5,168 bases of DNA from Candidatus Poseidoniaceae archaeon (GTDB taxonomy: Archaea > Thermoplasmatota > Poseidoniia > Poseidoniales > Poseidoniaceae). How positions within the stretch are numbered: the stretch's first letter is position 1; each line of letters opens with the position of its first letter. Below are positions 1-5,168 of this stretch, piece by piece. Made by a program: the position numbers and the translations under genes. Where the stretch lies: assembly GCA_013329925.1 (NCBI GenBank), contig DUJK01000118.1, positions 1,499 to 6,666 on the forward strand, in the 5' to 3' direction. Under the pieces are notes generated by a model that worked only from the letters and a program-made list of their open reading frames with translations, was not told the origin of the DNA and did not search any database.

Positions 1-62
1 CACAACTAAAACTGTCACCAATAGAACAAGCAGGTAAGATTCACCGGATTTTACAAAGTTAG
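1..62 (+). CDS. Possible 3' end of an unidentified gene (partial)
   Basis: An open plus-strand frame runs in from the left edge and ends at TAG (60-62). It gives about 19 residues, QLKLSPIEQAGKIHRILQS, with first complete codon at 3-5. The other two plus-strand frames meet TAA within the first 35 bases. The residue mix (polar, charged, short helical look) and AT-leaning codons suit a real protein tail, and its stop would overlap the gmd stop by three bases in a convergent arrangement (shared bases 60-61, plus the flanking base on each side). With so few codons the open frame could be chance, and no family can be named. Confidence 0.35.
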   Translation, partial: QLKLSPIEQAGKIHRILQS

Positions 63-1126
63 GCTGGCGGTATCGGTGGTAATTGCCCATTAGCTAAAGC
101 ATCCCTAACAACTTTAATATCACTATCAACCATCATGTTAACAAGTTGTTCAAAACTCGTTGTTGGAGTCCAACCTAATTTTTCTGCAGCTAGTGAGTAA
201 TCACCAATCAATAAATCAACTTCAGCAGGTCTGAAAAACTTAGGATTGGTTTTCACCCTAATAACATTATTTTGGTCTACAGCAATAGTATCAACTCCTT
301 CCCCACTCCAAGTTAACATAATACCAACTCGATTGAAAGCCAAATCAATCATATCTTGAACACTATTTGTTTCACCAGTAGCCACAACAAAATCTTCCGG
401 CTCTTCTTGTTGTAACATACGCCACTGCATTTCGACATAATCTCCAGCAAACCCCCAATCACGCTTAGCCTTTACATTACCAATTGACAAATATTCATCT
501 AATCCTTCAGAAATTCTTGCAGCAGTCATAGTTACCTTCCTAGTAACAAACTCCAGACCACGTCTTGGGCTTTCATGATTAAACAAAATACCAGTACAGG
601 CAAACAAACCATAAGATTCTCGATAGTTTCTAGTAATGTCGTAAGCAAAGACCTTGGCACAACCATATGGGCTTCTTGGATAGAAAGGAGTTAACTCATT
701 TTGGGGTATTTCTCTAACATCGCCAAACTGTTCAGATGAACCAGCCTGGTAAAATTTACAATCAGGTTTTACCAATTTAATCGCTTCTAGACAACGTAGA
801 GCACCAAGACCTGTAACATCAGCCGTCATAGTTGGCGACCTCCATGACTCGGGAACAAAGGATTGCGCACCTAGGTTATAAAATTCATCAGGTTGAATCT
901 CTTTAACAGCATTATCAATACTAGATTGGTCAGTCAAATCACCATTAACAAGATGGAAATTATCATTCTTAATCAAGTGATTAATTAGATTTCTACCTTG
1001 AGTAGGCTGACTGGTTCTCCTAACTAATCCAAAGACATTGTATCCTTTTTCCAATAATAGTTCGGCAAGATATGAACCATCCTGTCCGGTAATACCGGTA
1101 ATGATAGCAGTCTTACCTTCCGCCAT
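59..1126 (-). CDS. gmd: GDP-mannose 4,6-dehydratase
   Basis: This cytoplasmic NADP-dependent enzyme converts GDP-D-mannose to GDP-4-keto-6-deoxy-D-mannose, the precursor of GDP-L-fucose, GDP-rhamnose and related sugars for surface glycans. It is an extended short-chain dehydrogenase of 355 residues, full length for the family. Counting from the chosen Met, the Rossmann glycine motif TGITGQDG is at 10-17. The RR pair at 36-37 is where the family binds the NADP 2'-phosphate. Catalytic residues fit Ser131-Glu132 (GSSEQFG), Tyr154 and Lys158 (SPYGCAK). The family blocks NHESPRRG (183-190), RDWGFAGDYV and FFRPAEVD follow. The frame also offers an ATG eight codons upstream (1150), but it has no ribosome site; the inner ATG follows GGAAGA and matches the usual GMD start (short lead, then TAIITGITGQDG). 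Its upstream same-strand neighbour is the TSUP gene, so the two may share a transcript. The partner GDP-fucose synthase is not seen here. Confidence 0.96.
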   Translation of the reverse strand: MAEGKTAIITGITGQDGSYLAELLLEKGYNVFGLVRRTSQPTQGRNLINHLIKNDNFHLVNGDLTDQSSIDNAVKEIQPDEFYNLGAQSFVPESWRSPTMTADVTGLGALRCLEAIKLVKPDCKFYQAGSSEQFGDVREIPQNELTPFYPRSPYGCAKVFAYDITRNYRESYGLFACTGILFNHESPRRGLEFVTRKVTMTAARISEGLDEYLSIGNVKAKRDWGFAGDYVEMQWRMLQQEEPEDFVVATGETNSVQDMIDLAFNRVGIMLTWSGEGVDTIAVDQNNVIRVKTNPKFFRPAEVDLLIGDYSLAAEKLGWTPTTSFEQLVNMMVDSDIKVVRDALANGQLPPIPPA

Positions 1127-1129
1127 GTT

Positions 1130-1135
1130 TCTTCC
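1130..1135 (-). promoter_or_regulatory. Ribosome binding site deciding the gmd start
   Basis: On the minus strand GGAAGA lies three bases before the ATG at 1126-1124, with its GGA core six bases away. The alternative ATG at 1150-1148 is preceded by GTGTATTCAA, which has no purine-rich site. This favours the shorter gmd product. Confidence 0.55.
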
Positions 1136-1188
1136 AAAACGGATGCCCATTTGAATACACTTGTTTATCCAACAAAATATTGAAATTT

Positions 1189-1974
1189 TTAAAACAACTC
1201 AATAATACGTTTTGTCGCAGCAACAATAAGGACAATTGCTAATAATTTCCTAACTAATGAGTTTGATGCGTTTTTAGCTCCAAAACGAGATCCAACATAA
1301 CCACCTATACTGATAGTAATCAAAAACATTCCAAGCAACGATAAATCCAAATCAAGATTGCCCGAAATCGCAGTACCTGTTAGGCCTGCGGCTGAATTAA
1401 CAACAATAAACAAGGCGGCAGTAGCAGCAGCAGTTTTGACATCAGCCCACCCCTTTAACAACAATATTGGCGATAAGAAAATCCCCCCACCAACCCCAAT
1501 CCAACCGCTAAAAAACCCAATACCTCCACCCCAGAGATATGGTTCAACAGTACTTGGTACTGGGTTTTTTTCAACATTTTTGGATTTAAAATTAACAACC
1601 TTGTAAGATGCCCAAACCAAAGTTATTGAAAGCAATAAATCATACAGACTCCCATCGATGGCTAACATCCCACCAATCAAAGCCATCGGAATACTGGCTA
1701 TTATGAATGGCATAGTCAATTCCAGTTTATGATGGCCGCTTCTATTATAGTGGTAAAAGGCGATTGAAGCCACTACTACATTCATCACCCAAACGTGTTG
1801 TTTTAACCAAATTGAACTCATTAATCCGTAGCTAGATAATGACAATAGTGCGAGATAACCAGAAGCACCACCATGGCCAACACTTGAGTATAATGCTGAG
1901 ACAACTAACAGTCCCCCCAACAACAAATATAACTCGTACTGCAAATTTACCCCCAAATCATTCCATAATATCAA
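1189..1974 (-). CDS. TauE/SafE (TSUP) family membrane transporter
   Basis: This is a polytopic inner-membrane protein of the TSUP/TauE-SafE family, whose studied members move sulfite, sulfoacetate or other sulfur-containing anions; the substrate here is unknown. The 261 residues are of normal length. The family's internal duplication is visible: a glycine-rich motif SVGHGGASGYLALL (31-44) in the first half and IGVGGGIFLSPILLL (159-173) in the second. Hydrophobic stretches near 15-37, 58-76, 88-106, 110-128, 146-172, 182-203, 211-227 and 242-256 fit about eight helices, with a polar loop at 129-145 between the halves. No in-frame ATG or GTG lies near the beginning. TTG at 1974 is the longest choice and has no clear ribosome site; TTG at 1944, preceded by GGGGGTAAA, is an alternative that keeps the first helix. 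The gene is divergent from moeA (24 bp) and 38-62 bp upstream of gmd on the same strand. Confidence 0.9.
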   Translation of the reverse strand: MILWNDLGVNLQYELYLLLGGLLVVSALYSSVGHGGASGYLALLSLSSYGLMSSIWLKQHVWVMNVVVASIAFYHYNRSGHHKLELTMPFIIASIPMALIGGMLAIDGSLYDLLLSITLVWASYKVVNFKSKNVEKNPVPSTVEPYLWGGGIGFFSGWIGVGGGIFLSPILLLKGWADVKTAAATAALFIVVNSAAGLTGTAISGNLDLDLSLLGMFLITISIGGYVGSRFGAKNASNSLVRKLLAIVLIVAATKRIIELF

Positions 1975-1998
1975 AGTAAATTTTGTTTTGGGGCAACT
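1975..1998. promoter_or_regulatory. Short divergent gap between the TSUP gene and moeA
   Basis: Only 24 bp separate the two start codons, so promoters for both directions must extend into the coding ends. For moeA, CATAAT at 1964-1969 resembles a -10 box and would give a leader of about 23 bases, but no good -35 box stands 17 bp before it. I see no convincing -10/-35 pair for the TSUP direction. A GGGG run at 1990-1993 is a weak ribosome site for moeA. No operator palindrome is apparent. Confidence 0.3.
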
Positions 1999-3204
1999 AT
2001 GGCCAAACCATATCCATACTTTGTCTCTCTAGATGAAGCAAGGGAGATTTGCCACAACAATAAAATTTCATTATTAACAGAAGAAGTATCTATTGATGAT
2101 TCACTAAATCGAATAATCGCCAGTAATGTGGTGGCTAAAGTAAACGATCCACCTTTTGATAATTCAGCAATGGATGGCTTCGCAGTTATTTTTTCAGAAA
2201 CCAAATCAACACCGGCGGAGTTGTCAATAATCGGCGTATCAAATGCAGGAAGTGATAATTTACCAGAATTATCATCAGGCCAAGCGATGAAAATAATGAC
2301 TGGAGCACCGATACCAAAAGGCGCAGATTCAATAATCCCTATTGAGAAGTGTGTAATAAAAGGCGAAAAAGTCACGCTGAATGAACAATCAAAACCCCAT
2401 TTTATCAGAAAACAAGGAGAAAACTTCACTATAAATTCAGTATTATTTGAGCCAGGAGAGGTCCTTACTCCAGAGAAAATATCACTTTGTGCGGCAGCAG
2501 GAGTAGACAGATTAACAGTTTATCAAAAATTAAAAGTCGCGATAATCCCTACTGGCGATGAGTTAAAACCACTTAATGAAGAGTTAGGCTACGGAGAAAT
2601 TTATGAATCAAACTCTTATGGATTAAGTGCACTAATAACCTCGCTAGGGCATGAAGTCACACGCTTCTCGACAGTGGTTGATAATTTAGATACACTGAGA
2701 GAAACTCTCAACATTGCGGCAAACCATCATGATTTGATAATCACCTCTGGAGGGGTATCTATGGGTGATCGGGATTTTGTTAGGATAATTATGCAAAATG
2801 AAGGAGACATAAATTTTTGGCGAGTAAAAATGCGCCCAGGCTCCCCCCCAATATTTGGCAAATGGTCAAACACCCCAATATTTGGTTTACCCGGCAATCC
2901 AGTTAGTAGCCACGTAGTGTTCCGTGTTATAGTAATGGATTGGCTATTGTCGTTAACCAATTCAACCAACTCTAGAGATAAAATAATTCCAGCAACATTA
3001 GATGATGATGTCAAAGTCGTTGAAGGATTTACCACATTTAGAAGGGTAGAATTATTTTACCATCAAGGCAAGACCCTAGCTCGCCTAAAAGGCCACCAAG
3101 GCTCAGGCAATATCGCTGGAATTGCCATGAGTGACGGTTTGACAATACTTGGCCCAAATGACTCAGGTAAGCGAGGCGACAACTGTCAAATAATGTTATT
3201 TTAG
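1999..3204 (+). CDS. moeA: Molybdopterin molybdenumtransferase MoeA
   Basis: MoeA inserts molybdate into adenylylated molybdopterin to give active molybdenum cofactor, in the cytoplasm. At 401 residues it is a standard single-domain-set MoeA without a C-terminal fusion. Its numbering runs almost exactly in step with the E. coli protein as I recall it. Visible are PPFDNSAMDGFA with Asp59, MTGAPIPKGAD with Thr101, IIPTGDEL with Glu188, Asp228, SGGVSMGDRDF with Asp259 in the MoCF-binding domain, and GLPGNPVSS with Pro298 and Pro301. Residues 310-401 form the C-terminal domain IV. The two active-site lysines known as K275 and K279 in E. coli are both arginine here (FWRVKMRPG), and the next conserved lysine of PGKP is Ser282. 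The enzyme is probably still active, since the acidic residues are intact. It is the first gene of a same-strand run, 13 bp ahead of the pseudouridine synthase. The ATG at 1999 is the natural start (preceded by GGGGCAACT). Confidence 0.95.
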   Translation: MAKPYPYFVSLDEAREICHNNKISLLTEEVSIDDSLNRIIASNVVAKVNDPPFDNSAMDGFAVIFSETKSTPAELSIIGVSNAGSDNLPELSSGQAMKIMTGAPIPKGADSIIPIEKCVIKGEKVTLNEQSKPHFIRKQGENFTINSVLFEPGEVLTPEKISLCAAAGVDRLTVYQKLKVAIIPTGDELKPLNEELGYGEIYESNSYGLSALITSLGHEVTRFSTVVDNLDTLRETLNIAANHHDLIITSGGVSMGDRDFVRIIMQNEGDINFWRVKMRPGSPPIFGKWSNTPIFGLPGNPVSSHVVFRVIVMDWLLSLTNSTNSRDKIIPATLDDDVKVVEGFTTFRRVELFYHQGKTLARLKGHQGSGNIAGIAMSDGLTILGPNDSGKRGDNCQIMLF

Positions 3205-3208
3205 GTGG
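3203..3208 (+). promoter_or_regulatory. Ribosome binding site of the pseudouridine synthase gene
   Basis: AGGTGG matches five of six bases of the consensus AGGAGG and lies nine bases before the ATG at 3218. It overlaps the last two bases of the moeA TAG stop, so ribosomes finishing moeA are delivered directly to this site, which suggests translational coupling. It is the clearest ribosome site in the window. Confidence 0.6.
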
Positions 3209-3217
3209 TGCTGGTTA

Positions 3218-4093
3218 ATGAAAAAAACGATTACCGAACCAATAATTCTGTTAGAATTCTTAAAATTACAATTCCCTCAAACGACTAACAATAAGTTGAG
3301 AAAAATGCTATCCGAAGGCAGGGTAAAAATCAACGATTCAGTAGTTTTCAAAGCCAAACAAACACTTGAACTAAACGATAAATTCGAGTTATTAGATCGC
3401 AGCAACAAGATACTACAAACCGATAAACCACTCAAGGAATTAAAAAAATCAGCGATTGAAATAATCTATGAAGATGACGACCTTTTAGTTGTGGAAAAGC
3501 CGGCAAAATTACTATCAGTTGCAACTGATAAACTAGAACAAAACACCCTCCACGGGAAATGTGTTGACTATCTAAAACAACAAGATAGCAAATCTTGGTG
3601 CTACATAGTGCATAGGTTGGATAAAGAAACTTCAGGAATCATGTTATTATCAAAAAACAAACAGTCCAAAGATTACCTCCAAGAACAATTTTCCCAACGT
3701 CAAGTTTACCGTATTTATCATGCCATGGTTGAAGGCCAACCATTAGAGCAATCCGGAACAGTTGAACAACACCTTATGGAAGACAAACACCTCAATATTA
3801 GAACGGTTAACTCGAAACACAAAGATGGAAAACTCGCCATAACCCACTGGGAAGTAATACATCAAACTGAGGAAGCCTCACTGATTAGAGTCATGATTGA
3901 AACCGGTCGCAGACATCAAATCAGAATGGCCATGAAAGAGCTAGGCTGTCCAATTATTGGGGATAAATTACACGAGGCAGAATCTAACCCATTTGGGCGT
4001 ATTTGTTTACATGCAACATCATTAGAATTCCTCCACCCCGCAACAGATGAGCCGGTTAGATTCGAATCTCAACCACCATTTGCCAAAATATGA
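3218..4093 (+). CDS. RluA-family RNA pseudouridine synthase with S4 domain
   Basis: The enzyme isomerises specific uridines to pseudouridine in rRNA or tRNA; which site it modifies cannot be told from the sequence. Its 291 residues comprise an N-terminal S4 RNA-binding domain (about 10-59, with the typical KLRKMLSEGRVKIN pattern) and a catalytic domain (about 80-290). The catalytic domain shows the start motif YEDDDLLVVEKPA (84-96), HRLDKETSG (132-140) with the catalytic Asp135, the Tyr167 region (VYRIYHAMVEG), and the C-terminal motif ETGRRHQIR (228-236). A conserved LHATSLEFLHP segment closes the fold. GRRHQIR, rather than the GRTHQIR of RluC/RluD, is a known variant within the wider family. 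It follows moeA by 13 bp with a good ribosome site, and its TGA stop overlaps an ATG in the uvrA frame (ATGA at 4090-4093). The gene is complete and shows no disruption. Confidence 0.93.
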   Translation: MKKTITEPIILLEFLKLQFPQTTNNKLRKMLSEGRVKINDSVVFKAKQTLELNDKFELLDRSNKILQTDKPLKELKKSAIEIIYEDDDLLVVEKPAKLLSVATDKLEQNTLHGKCVDYLKQQDSKSWCYIVHRLDKETSGIMLLSKNKQSKDYLQEQFSQRQVYRIYHAMVEGQPLEQSGTVEQHLMEDKHLNIRTVNSKHKDGKLAITHWEVIHQTEEASLIRVMIETGRRHQIRMAMKELGCPIIGDKLHEAESNPFGRICLHATSLEFLHPATDEPVRFESQPPFAKI

Positions 4094-4161
4094 ACAAAAC
4101 CATCAATTCAAATAGAGGACTTATTGAACTCTTGACATCCAATCATGGTTATGGTGTTGTT

Positions 4162-5168
4162 ATGAGTGATAATCAAGATTGGATAACAGTTCGGGGAGCA
4201 AGAACTCACAATCTAAAAAATATTAATGTAAAATTACCAAGAGGTAAGTTTGTTGTAGTTTCTGGCGTATCTGGCTCGGGCAAGTCCAGTCTCGCTTTCG
4301 ACACATTATATGCTGAAGGCCAAAGGAGATACGTTGAGAGTCTTTCTTCATATGCAAGACAATTTATTGGCCAAATGAAAAAAGCCGATTGCGACGGCAT
4401 AGAAGGGCTATCGCCAGCAATATCTATCGATCAAAAACAAGGTAGTCACAACCCTAGGTCAACCGTTGCCACAGTAACTGAAATCCAAGATTATCTAAGG
4501 TTGCTCTGGGCAAGAATTGGTAAACCACATTGTCCAACTTGCGGCCGAGAAGTTGCTAGACGAACAGTTCAAGAAATCGTCGACGACATATTTTGGAATC
4601 TTGAAGAACATACAATTTCCGTTTGGTCACCAGTAATACGGGCTAGAAAAGGCACCCATCAAGATTTATTCAGACAATTAGTCGAACAAGGTTTCCTCAA
4701 TGGCAGGGTCAATGGTCATGATGCAGAATTTGAATCTCCCCCCGTATTAGACAAAAATTTCCGTCACGATATCGACGTTAGAATTGACCGTTTTGTTTGC
4801 CGAAGAAAGGCCCAACAACGCCTAACTGAAGCGGTAGAATCAGCAATTCGTCTAGGTGGGGGCACAATAGCTATTGAAAGCTTGAAAGCCCCATCAGAAA
4901 ATTTAGAATTGCCAAAAGGCAGCATGTCGCGAATTAATCAAGTGGGACAGACACTCACTTGGTCTGAGGATTTTGCTTGTCCCGAACACGGGTCTTTCAT
5001 GCCGGAATTATCACCTAGAGTATTTTCATTCAATTCCCCACTAGGGGCGTGCAGCAGTTGTCAAGGTCTAGGAGTTCAAAGACAATTCAATACCGAACTA
5101 ATAGTTGATTATGAGATGTCGATCAGCAATGGTTGCGTTAGGCCTTGGAAACGGTCGATGTCACCATC
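4162..5168 (+). CDS. uvrA: Excinuclease ABC subunit UvrA (5' part, cut by window end)
   Basis: UvrA is the damage-sensing ABC ATPase of nucleotide excision repair; as a dimer it loads UvrB on lesions. About 335 of the usual 940 or so residues are present and the frame runs open past the right edge. The N-terminus is classic: ITVRGARTHNLKNI (8-21), Walker A GVSGSGKSS (35-43), then FDTLYAEGQRRYVESLSSYARQF, the conserved GLSPAISIDQK, HNPRSTVATVTEI and PHCPTCG. Further on come the UvrB-binding/insertion region and the first zinc-finger segment, CPEHG then FSFNSPLGACSSCQGLGVQ. The second finger position is His instead of Cys, as in some other UvrA groups. ATG at 4162 fits the family's start and has only a weak GGTG before it. 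An in-frame ATG at 4090 would add 24 residues and overlap the preceding stop as ATGA. The Q-loop, signature motif and second ATPase half lie partly or wholly outside the window. Confidence 0.96.
   Translation, partial: MSDNQDWITVRGARTHNLKNINVKLPRGKFVVVSGVSGSGKSSLAFDTLYAEGQRRYVESLSSYARQFIGQMKKADCDGIEGLSPAISIDQKQGSHNPRSTVATVTEIQDYLRLLWARIGKPHCPTCGREVARRTVQEIVDDIFWNLEEHTISVWSPVIRARKGTHQDLFRQLVEQGFLNGRVNGHDAEFESPPVLDKNFRHDIDVRIDRFVCRRKAQQRLTEAVESAIRLGGGTIAIESLKAPSENLELPKGSMSRINQVGQTLTWSEDFACPEHGSFMPELSPRVFSFNSPLGACSSCQGLGVQRQFNTELIVDYEMSISNGCVRPWKRSMSP

Noticed and set aside
1086..1098. CCGGT-AAT-ACCGG inverted repeat near the gmd start
   Set aside because: It is fully explained by two similar Thr-Gly codon pairs (ACCGGT and ACCGGA) of the TGITGQDG cofactor-binding motif.
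1358..1606. Plus-strand open frame of 82 codons inside the TSUP gene
   Set aside because: Its proline- and alanine-rich product is the complement of glycine-rich TSUP codons; it has no ribosome site or recognisable domain, and the minus-strand gene has clear family motifs.
1971..2429. Minus-strand open frame of 152 codons over the moeA 5' half
   Set aside because: It is opposite conserved MoeA motifs (PPFDNSAMDG, MTGAPIPKGAD), its translation has no family look, and it would run into the TSUP start.
2727..3035. Minus-strand open frame of 102 codons over the moeA 3' half
   Set aside because: Shadow of moeA; it lies opposite SGGVSMGD and GLPGNPVSS and shows no independent coding signal.
4094..4161. 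LexA/SOS operator before uvrA
   Set aside because: I see neither CTGT-N8-ACAG nor GAAC-N4-GTTC type palindromes in this gap; GAACTCTTGACA only has the left half.
4132..4165. TTGACA at 4132-4137 as a -35 box for a uvrA promoter
   Set aside because: No acceptable -10 box sits 16-18 bp downstream; the nearest AT-rich hexamer (TGTTAT, spacing 20) overlaps the uvrA ATG at 4162, which would put transcription start inside the gene.
4206..4400. Minus-strand open frame of 64 codons over the uvrA 5' end
   Set aside because: It is the complement of the strongly conserved UvrA Walker A region and has no supporting features.
1483..4743. Runs of six or seven C on the plus strand (1483-1488, 1913-1918, 2843-2849, 4738-4743) as possible slippage or sequencing-error sites
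   Set aside because: All lie in coding sequence as Gly or Pro codons, and the reading frames continue through each with intact family motifs, so no frameshift is indicated.

Overview
The window is an ordinary-looking, gene-dense bacterial stretch that is AT-rich (roughly 40% GC by eye). It uses the standard code, with TAA, TAG and TGA all serving as stops. Nothing fixes the taxon. The UvrA N-terminus (CPEHG in the first zinc-finger half) and the MoeA W-R-V-K-M-R-P-G segment are loosely reminiscent of Chloroflexota or cyanobacterial-type homologues, but this is only an impression.

Layout. At the left edge, about 20 codons of a possible plus-strand gene end at 62, tail to tail with a minus-strand gene for GDP-mannose 4,6-dehydratase (gmd, 59-1126). 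Upstream of gmd on the same strand, 38 bp or more away, is an eight-helix TauE/SafE (TSUP) membrane transporter (1189-1974) with a TTG start. A 24-bp gap then separates it from a divergent plus-strand run. This run holds moeA (1999-3204, molybdopterin molybdenumtransferase), an RluA-family rRNA/tRNA pseudouridine synthase (3218-4093) and the first third of uvrA (4162 to beyond the window end). No gene-free stretch exceeds about 70 bp.

How the genes fit together. The plus-strand genes are tightly packed (13 bp between moeA and the synthase gene; a 68-bp gap or a 4-bp ATGA overlap before uvrA). They look like one housekeeping transcript covering cofactor synthesis, RNA modification and DNA repair. 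The TSUP transporter is divergent from moeA, so a link to sulfur or oxyanion traffic around molybdoenzymes is possible but unproven. gmd makes the GDP-4-keto-6-deoxymannose precursor of GDP-fucose or related 6-deoxyhexoses for surface glycans; its usual partner (GDP-fucose synthase) is not in the window.

I found no mobile element, CRISPR array, RNA gene or obviously novel system. The points worth a second look are small: start-site choices for the TSUP gene and uvrA, arginine replacements at two MoeA active-site lysine positions, a CxxH variant in the UvrA zinc finger, and a terminator-like hairpin inside the TSUP gene on the opposite strand.
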